Assembly (NCBI GenBank): GCA_905221605.1 | Contig: CAJNDS010002091.1 | Location: forward strand, 555,001 to 619,000 | Length of the DNA stretch: 64,000 nt | Direction of reading: 5' to 3' | DNA from: Symbiodinium natans | Lineage: Eukaryota; Sar; Dinophyceae; Suessiales; Symbiodiniaceae | Part shown: positions 1 through 11,309 of the stretch, piece by piece | How the letters are laid out: every line of letters begins with the position of its first letter | Numbering within the stretch: position 1 is the first letter of the stretch | Notes under the pieces: model-generated | Seen by the model: the letters and a program-made list of their open reading frames with translations, nothing else | Database searches by the model: none | What the model was told of the DNA's origin: nothing | Position numbers and translations under genes: made by a program

Positions 1-2270
1 TCATGTACTAGCTTTCACTAGTCGAGCTTCTTCATCTTGTCATGGAGGCACACGGAGAATCCCATATAATTAAGAAAATGTGTAACTCGCATTTTCAGCT
101 GCATCTTGAACCCTAAGCCTTGAAACGCCCACCCCCCCCCCCAAAAAAAAAAAAAAAAAAAAAAAGCGAGGATGAGGATTATCACCTTTTAGGGTACATT
201 GGGGTACATGGGGGGGTGGGGAGGGGGGTGCGGTGTACCGGTGTACCTATTCTGCAAATACCCGTATGAAGTGTGAGCCTACGGGCTCCACCAATCTTGG
301 GTCGGGAGCAAAAGGAAAAAACGGAGAGGATAGGAACAAAGGAGACATGAGCATGATTCACAAGAAAAAAGGAAGTCCCAAACCTCTTTTCCCATACATT
401 GCTACCGTTAGTCTTCGATCTAAGCCACCACATGCAAGCCTTGAAGGGATTGCATGAAGGTAACCAAACGAAAAGACTCGTACATGTATGAATTACGTAA
501 AGGACATGAAGATTGAAATATCAGAACCTCCATGTTTGGCTTGCTACTTGAAAAACCTTCGCCCTCTTTGTTTCGGATGAATTCATACATGCTCGGACAC
601 GCAGAATGCCCCGAAACCCAAAACTCGAAACCCGGACAAAACGAAACCCTAAACGCCCGAAACCCCACCAAACTTCAGGGTGTTGAGGGTTGGGAGCCTT
701 AGGCCTTAGGTTTAGGGTTTGGGGTTTAGGGGGCCTTGGTTTCCGGTCCTTCCATACTCTAAAGCCCTAAATTGAGGCCCTGAGTGAGCCTGATCCTTCT
801 CACCACAGCCAATCCCCGCGCTGTGGGTCACGGCGTCCGCACGCAGTGCTGCCTGAACCACAGAAGACCAAACATGGATTTAGAGCTTAGGGCTGTAATA
901 TGGCGCAAGAAGACCAAACATGGGTTTAGAGTTGTTACAGGGTTTGCTGTTACCTTGCGAACCCGTCGGTCGAAAAAAAAAGCAACATGTCAATTTCGTA
1001 CCCAAAAACGGCATCTGAACTTACAAACGCAACAAGGCAGAAACAGAGATTAGGGGGCCAACGATGGAAAAATGCCAGGATTTGCGGAACCCCATCCTTA
1101 AAAACGGAACCAAAAAACCTGAAAACGCTACATCGAACGAAGAAAATTAACACTTCCATTCAACCCCGTGGGCCCGATTGTGGCTTGGTGCAATGCACCT
1201 AGCGGAGCTTGAAGATTGGGATCTTGTGGTGTTCTTGGGGTATATTCCGATGACTGTGTTGCAAGATGTTTTATGGTTTTTTGGGGGATCGTGCGGTGTT
1301 TCTGGGGTATTCCGATGAATGTGCACAGGTTTTCTTGTAAATTTTCTGGGCTCTTGGGACTTTCTCGAGGCTACAAACACCTGCTTATAAAACCCAAAGA
1401 GCCTGAAACCACCAAAGCCCTTGCGAAATCAACTCAAGCAGTTCCGGCGCTTGAAAGGGCTCTTAAAAGAGCATATAGGACTGCGCACTACATGCAGTTG
1501 CACCATGATCACACGCAGCTGTAAGTACCACCGGGGGATTTAGGGTTTACTGTTTATAGGTGTTTAGGGTATCTATAGGGATTTTGTTACCCAAAGCATT
1601 AAGCTACAAGAAGTTGAAAACCCGCATGTGTAGGACCTATACATAATCATACAATATAGGCCCCCTACCTGTATACAAACGCTACACACCCTGCAAAAGG
1701 CGCGTTTTTTCATCATGTAAGCCCTTCATCACCATGGGTAGCCAGAATCTAATTTCACAGGCGGCCTGAGAAACCGAAATCCTACATTCTATAAGCCCTA
1801 CCCCCTATAAACCCTATAACCCCTGTAAACCCTAATCCCTTTTGTAGCTGAACTGGCCATTCTGCGATCGGCATGCACGGCTGAGCCGCGTCTTGGCAGC
1901 ATCGGGAAACGCACTGGTAAAACCCTGTACGTTAGGTACCGTCCCCACTCTGCATGTAGATGTTGGAAAATATCATTAGAGTAAGATATATGGGGCCCGA
2001 AATATACGCCTATATAGTACAGACTGTTATAAGGTGGGGGCAGTACCCAACAACCGAGCCATAGTAACACCCATCCCGATCCTGACTGCGCTTCCATGTT
2101 CGGCTCTCTGCTAGGCGGCTGCGTTTATTGGGATTTGGGCCGGACGAAGGGTCTGACACTTTCAGGGTGCTGCAGCGATTGAAATCTATGTTCTGTAGTG
2201 GTTAAAGTCCTGGCAAGAGGCTTGCGCTTTGGGCTTGAGGGCTGATAACATCCTAAAGTATACCCTGAAT
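1..2270. other. no supported gene; low-information sequence
   Basis: I see no convincing coding region here. A C-run followed by an A-run lies at about 130-166. Isolated CCCTAAA and TTTAGGG heptamers appear near 700-730 and 1540-1570. A short direct repeat (gaagaccaaacatgg) lies at 862 and 910. Short open frames on both strands have no motif or splice support. Confidence 0.5.
862..934 (+). repeat. direct repeat, related copy near 21.5 kb
   Basis: The string gaagaccaaacatgg followed by TTTAGAG-like sequence occurs twice 48 bp apart. The second copy is preceded by taatatggcgcaa. A close relative (ataatggcgcaaaaagacca, then aacatgagtttaggg) lies at 21520-21556. This suggests a dispersed repeat rather than chance. 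Confidence 0.5.
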
Positions 2271-2272
2271 TT

Positions 2273-2320
2273 CTAAACCCTAAACCCTAAACCCTAAACC
2301 CTAAACCCTAAACCCTTAAC
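2273..2320 (-). repeat. telomeric heptamer tract (CCCTAAA)
   Basis: About six perfect CCCTAAA units in tandem. This is the first clear interstitial telomeric tract of the window. It lies just downstream of the 2684-4534 minus-strand ORF. Confidence 0.9.
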
Positions 2321-2683
2321 CTTTGAACAGCATGTCTTGAATCGGCACTTTGGGTCCACTGGTTCTTAGGTGCTGGGTTTGCAGCCAGGGCCTCTAAAGC
2401 CTATAGGGGTTATTCATACCTTCCACCCTATAAACCCTTCGACCCCTATATAAACCTGAGCGAGGGTTCTTGAGGTGTCTCCTGGGGACGTACACAAGTG
2501 AGCAAGCAAGGGTACAAACTGTATGCTTTAGAAAAACCCTTGCAAACCCCAACTCCCTTAAACCAAAATAGGGTTTTAGGTTTTGAGGGTTTAGGGTTTA
2601 TACGCGATAGACGACTGTTTCGATCGAACCAGTCGCATTACACCGAGCAACTGCTATAGAGGGATCTTCCATCCAGGCACCAG

Positions 2684-4534
2684 CTAAACTCCGGCTCTGT
2701 TCAAAAGGAGTTTCACTCCTATTAAATACCGGTCGATGCATCTTTGGCTGCAGGTTTTCGGAGAAACTCTGCGCGATAAGCGCGACAGCTTTCCTATCCA
2801 GTCTTCGTCATTTTCACAATTCCAAGCTCCTGGTGATAATACATATTCGTTGTCTGCGCTTATCTGCAGATGCAACTCCCACAGCATGTGGGCATAGTAG
2901 TGACACTTAGGTCTTAAGCTGAAAAGCTTGTACCCGTGGCGGATTGAATAGTCCGCGCAAAAGTGATACCCGCGAAGGAGCTTTAGACCTGATCGGTGCA
3001 AGTACCTTGCGCACTCCAGCGGAAGCCAAATCCCGTGAGAATGTAATATGCCCAAAAAGTCTAGGCCCCCCTCCAGGGTTTCCTGAATCCCCAGGAGCAA
3101 CTGTTCGTGGGCTGGGTCCCTCAGGTCTCGTCGGCAGGTGGTTAAAAAGAAGTGAAGGAACATCATGCAGAGCACTGTGTCTGAACCTTTGCCCCCCAGC
3201 CACGGAAACTTAGAAGCCTTGGTTCTGTGTAGGTTCTGTGGGGTGAAGGACTTGATCGTTGGCACCTTCGACTCTGCAGCACACCACAACCTAAAGTAGC
3301 CGAAAGCGCGCGCAAGCCGCGCATCAATGGCCTTGCTGACACCGGCTTCGTCGGTGTCAAAGTAGCCCAACCAACTGAGAAGGAACAGGCAACTCCCCAC
3401 CAAGTCTCTGCAGAATCCATACTTCAAGGTGTGGAAGGGGTCTTTCCTGTACAAACTCACCCGGTTGGTGTCTGCATAGGGCGCCTTGCAGAGGGGCGGC
3501 TCGAGATCTGAGCTCCAAGGATCGTCCTTGTAAAGACTTTGTGTCCAACGCGGAATGTCTGCCATGTCCGTAGCTGGGTACTGTTGCTCTCCAGCGTGAC
3601 ATTCCGGGCACATCTTTAAACAATTCACCCTACCTTCCGAAAGATAGGTTCGGTTAAACTGACCGGCGTCCAAGTGAAGAAACTCATAGTCCCCCTTGCA
3701 TCCTATCAGGCACACTCTGAACGTTGCCCCATTCCTGTCTTGCACGCCTTCAGCCAACAGACTCTTGAGCTCTTCTGCCAACTCTGACAGCAAACAAGGC
3801 ACAATGGCAGCATTACTACTGAGTACTTTCTTTGGTATCACCCCCACCAAATATCGAGACAGCAACGAGTTGCCTCTGCCATTGTGCTCCATCGCTTCGA
3901 ACAGAGCAGTCTTCGGCTGCCGCATGCTACAGTCTTCCTCCTTGGGAAGCGTTTCTGGCCTGGCACTGTTGCAGCAAGCCTTGGCTCTTTCCGCACACGA
4001 CCAATGCAGCCTGCCTCCATAAACCTTTCTCTGCTGGTTTCGCGCAGCGTTTTTGCAGGCTCGCTGCCTCACTGCCTTTGGGAGGGCAAAGACAGTCTGC
4101 CAGCTAAAGCAGAAAACTGGAGCTTTTTGGCGACCTCGGCCTTTATCGCCGTGTAGGGCAATAGGCAGTGTTCTTCTTCTTTCTTCCTTCGACAAATCTC
4201 GGAAAATCACGTGTTCCCCATGAAACTTTTCATATCGGTCCCAGAAAAGCTCGCAAAGCCCTTCAGCCTCTTGCCCTTTGAGGCCACCAAAAAGTAGTTC
4301 GGGGTGCTCAGACACGAGAAGACGGAAAAAGTCTGTAAGCTTGAGGTAAGGGATATCTACAGGCTCGTGCGCTCCATCCCCAGGGACATGTAGCATTGAG
4401 GTGGGCACTTTGAGTCGCAAATTATGCCTGTTAAATAGCCTTTGGGTATCCCTTTCCCCGTGAGTCTCGTGCACTCTGGTCGCTGCGTGAACAGAGGCAT
4501 TGCCGTTGCAGCTGGCTGCAAACGCGCGGGCCAT
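2684..4534 (-). CDS. conserved dinoflagellate multicopy protein, transposon-like
   Basis: This is the longest intact frame in the window: about 617 codons from the ATG at 4534 to the TAG at 2684. The frame stays open upstream to about 4592, so an upstream exon or a non-ATG start at 4543 is possible. Visible landmarks are LPIALHGDKGRGR near residue 127, a CPECHAG motif near 310, IWLPLECARYL near 520, RPKCHYYAHMLWEL near 560 and CENDEDWIGKLSRLSRRV near 590. From memory these match a large, often repeated family of hypothetical proteins in Symbiodiniaceae-type genomes. The conserved R-PKCH-Y-H and DEDWIGK-SR blocks resemble the late part of some DNA-transposon proteins. Transposase function is inference only; I cannot place a catalytic triad. 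The uninterrupted frame contrasts with the broken neighbours and suggests a recently active or retrocopied gene. Confidence 0.75.
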   Translation of the reverse strand: MARAFAASCNGNASVHAATRVHETHGERDTQRLFNRHNLRLKVPTSMLHVPGDGAHEPVDIPYLKLTDFFRLLVSEHPELLFGGLKGQEAEGLCELFWDRYEKFHGEHVIFRDLSKEERRRTLPIALHGDKGRGRQKAPVFCFSWQTVFALPKAVRQRACKNAARNQQRKVYGGRLHWSCAERAKACCNSARPETLPKEEDCSMRQPKTALFEAMEHNGRGNSLLSRYLVGVIPKKVLSSNAAIVPCLLSELAEELKSLLAEGVQDRNGATFRVCLIGCKGDYEFLHLDAGQFNRTYLSEGRVNCLKMCPECHAGEQQYPATDMADIPRWTQSLYKDDPWSSDLEPPLCKAPYADTNRVSLYRKDPFHTLKYGFCRDLVGSCLFLLSWLGYFDTDEAGVSKAIDARLARAFGYFRLWCAAESKVPTIKSFTPQNLHRTKASKFPWLGGKGSDTVLCMMFLHFFLTTCRRDLRDPAHEQLLLGIQETLEGGLDFLGILHSHGIWLPLECARYLHRSGLKLLRGYHFCADYSIRHGYKLFSLRPKCHYYAHMLWELHLQISADNEYVLSPGAWNCENDEDWIGKLSRLSRRVSPKTCSQRCIDRYLIGVKLLLNRAGV

Positions 4535-4860
4535 CCGCCCCACTTCACATGCTGGAGCCTGGGCTGTGAAGATAGGCAGATCGACAGAGGTTTATCAGCC
4601 AACAACTTTGCAGCCCATTACGTAAGTATTTAGAGCTTTCCAGTCTAGTTTAGGTTCTATACGAGGGTCCTGTACACTGGAAACCCCGAAGTCCAACAAG
4701 CTTCTAGTTCCTGCGCTACGACAATTTCGGATGAGGGCAATCGTGGCAGTTGTTTGAACCTTGGGTTTTTGGGGATATATCGGATCGGGTTTGGGGGGGT
4801 TTAGGGGTCAGTTTTGCAATGGGTAAGTATATACTGCTATAGATCGCACTGACTACTCTA

Positions 4861-5003
4861 CTATATACTACTACACTACCACCTACCTACCTCTACCTTA
4901 TACCTTCCTGCTTATTACATCCCCTTTTACCTACCTACCTACCTACCTATCTACCTACTTGCTTAGCTAGTACTACTATAGTACTACTATAGTACTACTA
5001 TAG

Positions 5004-5099
<96 letters not shown>

Positions 5100-5160
5100 T
5101 ACCACTACCACTGCTACTGCTACTTCTACTGCTACTCTACTTTTCTACTCTACTTATACT
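4861..5160 (+). repeat. CTAC / (CTA)n microsatellite
   Basis: A CTAC tetranucleotide block at 4867-4965 passes into a near-perfect CTA/TAC trinucleotide run at about 4970-5100, then degenerates. Together with 4600-4860 and 5160-5480 it makes a stretch with no supported gene. Confidence 0.95.
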
Positions 5161-5478
5161 TACGCTACGAGTATAGTTGAGAGGTTATGTGTGTGTGTGT
5201 GGCTTTTGTTGGTTGGGGGGGGGGGGGAAATTATGGCCTTGGAGCTGCGAGTCTCTAGTGTTTAAAGCAGGGCACAGTCTAGAGTCTACAGGATGGTTTA
5301 CATGCAGGATAGGCCTCAGCTGCACACACACTCTAGTCATCAACGGGCACACTTTTAATGGCCAAGTAGCCCCATCAGCAACAGTTTGCGCCAAAGCTTC
5401 TAGAGCATATTGGCCAGCAACATCCAGAGCTGGGTCACCTGGCATAAATAGTGGCGGGCACATTATAAGACACAGCAT

Positions 5479-5593
5479 TAAACCCTAAGCCCTAAACCCT
5501 AACCCCTAAGCCCTAAACCCTAAACCCTAAACCCTATAACCCTAAACCCTAAACCCTAAACCCTAAACCCTAAACCCTAAACCCTAAACCCTG
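5479..5593 (-). repeat. telomeric heptamer tract (CCCTAAA)
   Basis: About fifteen CCCTAAA units with a few CCCTAAG and CCCCTAA variants. It sits at the 3' side of the minus-strand gene model at 5745-6725. Confidence 0.9.
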
Positions 5594-5744
5594 AACCTTT
5601 TACACGAACACCGTACCCATCGCAGAGCAGACACACATGCTGTCGAGCATTGGCTCATGCCTGTTTTCATGTGACCTTTCGCGTCTCTCGATCTGCATGC
5701 TGCGTCGTACACAGTCGTCAATCCTCGCGCTACAAAATCTCTAG

Positions 5745-6725
5745 AGGGATGATCCGCATCCTCCTTATAAAACTCACTTCTTTGGTTTTTTTTGGGGGGG
5801 GCCCTTGGGCTTCACCATCTTGGGAATCGCCCTGCGCTTGGAGGCAGGCTTTCCGGCACCGTCGTTGTCATCATTGACGCCGCCCCTTGCCTTCAGACTG
5901 GGCTTCGACTTCTGTAGGAGGCTCCTGCGAGCAGACCCTCAAACCCCTGACCCGAATTAATTTGAACAAAGCCGGTTCACCCCAGTCCTTCCCCGAGTCT
6001 CGACATCCCAGCTCTCGACAAGCCTGAGCAATGGCATGTGAGGATCCGGCGGTGTTGAGAATTGTGTTTTTAGGCTTCTTTGCGTACGTGGAACATATAG
6101 GGTTGAAATGGGGTTTATGCAGGGGGGTTGCATGCGCAGCCAGACTTGGCCAAGCTGCAATCGTTTAGCAGTCTCAAAGTTCGCCTTCACCTGGTCTTCT
6201 ATCCTTGCACAGATATCACGGGCAGGAAGATCCCCATAGAGCTTCGAGTTACTTAAATGCCAGCGAGCATCTCCCAAAATCCATCCATGACCCCTCGTGT
6301 CTGGAGCTCGCCCAACGTATCGTTGCAGGTATCCATCGAATTGTAAATCAGCCTCATCTTCTTCAGCGTCCTGGGTGTGGTGTAGATGTTACTTTGTGAT
6401 CGTTTGTGTCAGAAAATACTCATGCTCAACTCAAGAAAGCTTTACATCTAGGGTTCTTCGTCAAGATGGATTCCACACCGGCAGGTCCAGGTACAGGATG
6501 AGGATCCGAAGCATTGTTCTTTTCTGCTGTCTCTAGCTCCAGCAGAAACTCTCCCAACACAGCAAGGCGCCGGGTCAGGCAACTTGTGGCACGGGGCAGC
6601 AACGACACTGTGTGCGCAGCCTCCTCCACAACTGGAAACCCTAACCTTTTCAAGGTTGCTGACGTCTCCCTTTCCCACTCGGCTTTGATGTCTGGGTCGG
6701 CCAATGCCCTGGCTGCTGCGGACAT
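5745..6725 (-). CDS. probable multi-exon protein of unknown function
   Basis: Four coding-like blocks follow each other on the minus strand in different frames. They read ALADPDIKAEWERETSATLK (about 6710-6650), LKKMRLIYNSMDTCNDTLGE (about 6390-6330), ARDICARIEDQVKANFETAK (about 6225-6165), and HAIAQACRELGCRDSGKDWG then ALFKLI (about 6040-5955). A basic tail with KPASKRRAIPKMVKPKG lies at about 5865-5805. The composition (charged, helical, no low complexity) is that of a real protein, and the frame changes fit short introns or decay. I do not recognise the family. The last block ends near 5755. Start and exact splice sites are not resolved. Confidence 0.45.
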
Positions 6726-6849
6726 CTCACCTTGGCAGCATAGTGTTGGAACCCTGGGTACTAGACTGCGCTTTATAGGTGGTTTGTCTTTTGGTGCTTT
6801 GGGTGGGTTGGGTCTGTGTCCCGGAAAACATCGACCAATAAATGTTTGA

Positions 6850-7270
6850 CCTCTTCATATATAGGGTTGATAAATACAGGGCTTTTATGGCTTACCAGGA
6901 CGTGTCAACCGAACCTACATGAAATAGTATGTCAACAGAGCCTATGCTGTTGACGTAATTTTCATAGGTCCGATTGTCACGTCCTGGTATATAAGGTTTA
7001 GGGTTTCTAGGGTTTAGTTTGTTCACCTTGGGGACTCAGGCTCAATTTAAAAAATTGGTTGAGGTCCATCTGTGCCGAGCCTGTTTGAATTTGGCTTTCG
7101 GTGCCTCGAGGTTTGTGAGGGTTTGGGGCTGATGAGGTTTAAGGGACTAGGGTTTGCACTATAAGCCCGAAACCTGAACCCTTTTTAATCCTAAACCCCA
7201 AATCACAAACCCGAAGCCCTAAACCCAAAGGTTGAAAAACCGGGATTGCAATACACAATACAGTGATGCC
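6850..7270. other. no supported gene
   Basis: AT-richer sequence with isolated TTTAGGG and CCCTAAA-like heptamers. One short inverted pair is visible: ccaggacgtgtcaaccgaacc near 6897 against a gtcacgtcctgg-type sequence near 6980. I see no coding signal. Confidence 0.4.
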
Positions 7271-7272
7271 CT

Positions 7273-7418
7273 GCTTGGAGGTTCAGGGTACTTATTTCAC
7301 CCCAATTATAATTGTACTCGTCCTCTCTATATAGTATAAATATACACGTATATATGTATATGTACATATATATATATATATAATTGGGTTGTATAGAAGT
7401 ACCCTGAACCTCGCCTAG
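7273..7418. mobile_element. MITE-like element, family 1 (CTTGGAGGTTCATGGTACTT)
   Basis: Begins gcttggaggttcagggtact and ends agtaccctgaacctcgcc, an imperfect terminal inverted repeat. The interior is AT-rich with TATA runs. Related copies lie at 12994, 48175, 51888, 55272 and 61055. Confidence 0.6.
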
Positions 7419-7603
7419 AAGTGCCCTGCAAGCCACTGAACCTAAACCCACGCAAAAAATATCCAATCTAGAAACGGGGTGTGGGCACCGCCTGTGTGGT
7501 CGCCAAGCTCAGATCGAGGTTCATGTTGATCCCGTCCTCCTGCATCTCCATATCCTGCTGCTCCACAATGGATGCGCGGGCGGCTTGCCTCCGAGCTGCA
7601 AGA

Positions 7604-7856
7604 CCCTGAACCCTATAAACCCTCTAAACCCTCTAAACCCTATATAAACCCTAAAAACCCTACAAACCCTACAAACCCTATAAACCCTATAAACCCTATA
7701 AACCCTATAAACCCTGTAAACCCTATAAACCCTATAAACCCCATAAACCCTATAAACCCTGTAAACCCTATATAACCCCTATAACCCCTATAAACCCTAT
7801 ACACCCTATAAACCCTATAAACCCTATAAACCCTAAACCCTAAAACCCTGTAAACC
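7604..7856 (-). repeat. telomere-like tract with CCCTATAAA variant
   Basis: A long tract dominated by the nonamer CCCTATAAA, with CCCTGTAAA and CCCTAAA units mixed in. The nonamer looks like a heptamer with a TA insertion that then spread in tandem. The same variant dominates 14459-14745. Confidence 0.9.
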
Positions 7857-8124
7857 CACTTTCTAACAAGCCTGTCTCAAGCTGTGTGCACATATATACA
7901 ATCGACAATCGTCCGACAACTCTTAACTAACTTGACCCAAGCACCTCTTGTGTCCTGCAATCTTCAGCTCGAGGTAGTACGTTGGTGTGTTCGCGCGGTA
8001 AGTGTGCCACCTGACTCTCTCACACACATGCACAGCCCAAAACAATTGGATTCTTTCCTAAACCCTAAACCCCAAACCCTAAACCCTCAACCCTGGGTTG
8101 GATTCTTACATCGATCCATGTATT

Positions 8125-9537
8125 TCACCGCAAGGCCGACCTGACAAAGAGATTCGGGTTCTTCTCACATTTTCTCACCACGGCATCGATGTCTTCCCTT
8201 AGAATTTTCCCAGTCTCGAGAAACATACGTGTATACACCGACAATTGTACTTGCGAGGATGCAATGTTTCCAGGTCTATAGAACTGCCCAAACATGCAGG
8301 GTGCGGCTGCATGCCATAATCGTCTTTCATTTCCTGCTTTGACACGTAGATGTACGGTATCTCTTCCATGTTCTCTCGCTCCCGTGTGAGTGTGACGGAG
8401 TACTTTTTGACGAAGGCCTCCTGCCGCACATGCTGTACATTGACAATTGTTACGTACACGCAACCCTCTATAGATCCGAAATGACATGATCCCCTGCAGA
8501 GTGTTTAGCCCAAGCCCGTCAGGGCTGTGGCCGCACTGCTCAAACATCTTGAGCACCTGCGGTCTGGTAGCCAAGTTCTCCCAAAGGGATCTGACTTCCG
8601 CGGAAACTCGATAGGATCCGTCGGAGCCAGGTTTCATCACCCTGCGCAACCGCCGGTCGATTGCTTGCCCAGTTGGCGCCGTTGCTGCGGCAATGGCGTT
8701 CAGAGTTTGACAAAGGGCTGCATTTAGGTCTCCTTCCTGGGCTCGTGCAATCTGTCCTGGACCTAGCGGGAGGACCAAGTTGCTTGGTGCTGCTGGAACA
8801 GCCTCTTGTGCTGTAGGCTTGGGCACAGGGGTCGTTGCTTTGTGCAGGGGCCCACTTGCGGGAGCCTGTTTGGGAGGAAGCCGGGCTGGTGGAACAGCCT
8901 CTGGCGCTGCAGCGAGGGGCTGTGGACCCAGCCCTGGTGTGTTGGGAAGCCCTGCAGGCGGGGCTGGCGGAACAACCTTTGCCACTGCTGTGCCGGGCGT
9001 GGGTGCCGGGGTTGCCTCGGCCGTAGGTGACTTCGGGGGTGTTCGCTTGTCTTGGGCGGGAGGAAGCGTTGCTGGTGGCACAATCTGTGACACAGGAGCC
9101 TGCTTGGGAGGAGGCGGGGTTGGTGCAACTACCTTTGGCACTATGGCGGGGGACTGCTTGGGTACAGGGGCTGACTCTGCATTTCCATGGGCTTCTTGTG
9201 CGGGGGCAGAGGGACCTGGGGGCGCAACCTTTGCAAGTGCTGCGACTGGCTCTGGCGCAGGTGTGCTTGGAAGCCCACCTAGAGGTCCTTGAGCAGCCTG
9301 CTTGGGTGGCGATATGTCCCCTGAGGCAGCCTTCTGGGGAGCAACCAGGCCTGGTGGAAGAACCTCTGGCGGCGCTGTGTTTGGAATACCAAGATTGTTT
9401 GCAACAACGTCTGCTGTTGGGGCGTTCTCGGGCTGCGTCACAGGTGTGTTTGGAGAAGCCTCCGTAGCGGCCGGGGCAACCAGACCGGCAACAGTTGTGC
9501 TTGGAAGACCAACCCCTGCTTCTGGGGCAGGCTGCAC
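8125..9537 (-). CDS. Pro/Ala-rich protein with dinoflagellate-type C-terminal domain, frame-broken
   Basis: The frame is open from about 9633 with no in-frame ATG, so the N-terminus probably comes from an upstream exon. The first 260 residues or so are low-complexity Pro/Ala/Val (PPGLVAPQ, VAKVVPPAPPAGLP). A folded block follows: LNAIAAATAPTGQAIDRRLR, RVMKPGSDGSYRVSAEVRSL and VLKMFEQCGHSPD, ending near 8505. From memory this matches a dinoflagellate repeat-protein family in which a KCG motif is followed by a kinase-like VR-R-E stretch. Here that continuation is in a second frame (EAFVKKYSVTLTRERENMEE and VSKQEMKDDYG, about 8430-8320). The end (REDIDAVVRKCEKNPNLFVR, about 8195-8140) is back in the first frame. 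The two switches are introns or frameshifts; I could not fit canonical splice sites. Confidence 0.55.
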   Translation of the reverse strand: MQPAPEAGVGLPSTTVAGLVAPAATEASPNTPVTQPENAPTADVVANNLGIPNTAPPEVLPPGLVAPQKAASGDISPPKQAAQGPLGGLPSTPAPEPVAALAKVAPPGPSAPAQEAHGNAESAPVPKQSPAIVPKVVAPTPPPPKQAPVSQIVPPATLPPAQDKRTPPKSPTAEATPAPTPGTAVAKVVPPAPPAGLPNTPGLGPQPLAAAPEAVPPARLPPKQAPASGPLHKATTPVPKPTAQEAVPAAPSNLVLPLGPGQIARAQEGDLNAALCQTLNAIAAATAPTGQAIDRRLRRVMKPGSDGSYRVSAEVRSLWENLATRPQVLKMFEQCGHSPDGLGLNTLQGIMSFRIYRGLRVRNNCQCTACAAGGLRQKVLRHTHTGAREHGRDTVHLRVKAGNERRLWHAAAPCMFGQFYRPGNIASSQVQLSVYTRMFLETGKILREDIDAVVRKCEKNPNLFVRSALR

Positions 9538-9670
9538 ACAGGCAACTGGAGCTAGCGGAGCATCGTCGTGAAGAGCAGGAGGCTCCTTTATATATATGCA
9601 TGGAAGCAGAGGAGCCCAGTGCCAAAAAAAACCTTATTAAACCCTGGAACAATTTACAAAACACACCGTG

Positions 9671-9960
9671 TCTAAAGCCCCCAACCCAGATCGACCCTTT
9701 AAGCTCTCTAACTTAACCCTTATGAGAAGCCCCGAAATCTTCTCGCCAAGGTAGACTCAACGGTCGAAGGCCCCCAACCCAGACCCTTGTTTAAAGCCCC
9801 CAACCCAGACCCTTTGAGCTTTCTAACCCTATATAGACTTTTCGAAGCCCCAAAATCTTATAGCCCACGTAAGCCATGTCTACAGCTCCCAACCCAGACC
9901 CTTTATGCTCTCTAACCCTAAATTACAAGAAGCCCCGCAAAATCGTCTAACCCCACAGCC
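9671..9960 (+). repeat. tandem repeat of about 90-120 bp, three to four units
   Basis: The phrase taaagcccccaacccagacc recurs at 9671, 9767 (partial), 9790 and 9879. Each full copy is followed by cttt(a/g)agctctctaac and then agaagccccgaaatctt-like sequence. Unit lengths differ, so this is a degenerate tandem array. Confidence 0.7.
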
Positions 9961-10097
9961 ATATAAGCCTTGGGTGTTATGCGATGTCCTCGTCAACAAA
10001 GGTGTCCTCGCATTGGGAGCTGCTGTCGTCGTCAACATCCAGCGGCCCCATCTGCATGAAGAGCTCCTGAAACATCCATTTTTAAGCACCTATCAGG

Positions 10098-10690
10098 GTG
10101 TTCCAAACAGGGTTTGTTTATCTGCTGACTCGGGGTTTTGGGTTTTGAGTCCAGGGGCATATGTGCTCGGAGAGAAGATGTCCTGTAAGCGCTGTAAGAT
10201 CCCGGGGTCTGTAGTATAAGAGTGCAAAAAAGTTATGCTGATCATTGACACACCTGTCACTTGAGGGTGTTCCCAGCAGGTTTTGCCCTAAACCCTAAAC
10301 CCTACACCCGACACCCTAAAGCCTAAACCCTAAACGCAAAACAACCCAAACCCCCCCCCCCCCCCCTAAACAAACCTAAACCCTAAACCCTAAACCCTTT
10401 TGCAGAGTCGCGGTTAAGAGTTTAGGGTTTATAGGGTGTATAGGGTTAGGGTTTATAGGGTTTAGGGTTTAGGGTTTGGGGTTTGGGGTTTGGGGTTTAG
10501 GGTTTAGGGTTCAGGGTTTAGGGTTTATAGGGTTCGAGGAGAAGAGGCCCTGTAGATCTGTTTTGGAAAGTTCTTCTGGCTTGAAACTTATAACTTTCAC
10601 GGTGTTCCAAACAGGGTTTGTCTGCAGATATACGATTCGGGGTTTTGGGTTTTCAGTTGAGGCTTTCAGTTTGGGGAGAGGATCACTTAC
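10098..10690 (+). repeat. diverged duplication with a telomeric tract between copies
   Basis: The segment ggtgttccaaacagggtttg followed by ctgctgactcggggttttgg at about 10098-10150 recurs at about 10608-10665 with small changes. Between them lie CCCTAAA (10285-10402), a C16 run near 10350 and TTTAGGG (10425-10535) tracts. Confidence 0.6.
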
Positions 10691-10699
10691 ACAAGCTGG

Positions 10700-10890
10700 T
10701 GTTTTGCAACACCGTGCCTGCATTTCCTTTCGAATTTCAAGTTCTTCTTCATCCAGTGGCTCTTGCTTGAGAAGGGTCGACAGGGGCTGGCCCGCTAAGG
10801 AACATCCCCTGGCAAGGGTCTCGGAGGACCCACTGCCAGTAGCCAATGAACTATTTGACATTGGCCTTTGAACACAGAAGCAAGCTAGCA
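10700..10890 (-). CDS. candidate exon, unknown protein
   Basis: The minus strand reads RPMSNSSLATGSGSSETLAR, then LSTLLKQEPLDEEELEIRKE and MQARC. The Ser-rich to acidic/charged transition and lack of repeats look coding. The frame stays open into flanking telomeric sequence, which I regard as non-coding. Family unknown. Confidence 0.35.
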
Positions 10891-11309
10891 GACTCGAGCC
10901 TACACATCCCGTGATCGAGCACACAAGGAGCTGTCACGGGCAAGCACAAGGAAACGAAGTGGCGAGACCAGGCAGACCAACCCCAAGAACTGAAATTTCA
11001 AATGGTTCCCGACTCAGCAAAACTGAAACTTGGCAGGGTTGAAAAACGCCATTCCGCGCAATTCCGCTCTTTTGCCGCCGATTTCCGCCACTTTGACGCC
11101 TGTTTCCGCTCGTTCGGTTTTCCCCCAAAATTGAAGAAACGCCATTATTGAAACCAGAATTCCGCACAAAAACTGACATCTGGATTGTCCGGAACAGTGC
11201 CTTTTAACCCATGCACCCGCTTCTAAATCTGTGAAGACAGATGTGCTAATTTGCACGAATTGTTGCACAGGCAGCACCCGTGGCAGCAGTATACGCCAAG
11301 CAGGAAAAC

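Noticed and set aside
8540-9664. 374-codon Ser/Arg/Cys-rich frame opposite in phase to the Pro/Ala-rich gene
   Set aside because: It is a shifted-frame shadow; only the Pro/Ala frame leads into a conserved C-terminal block.
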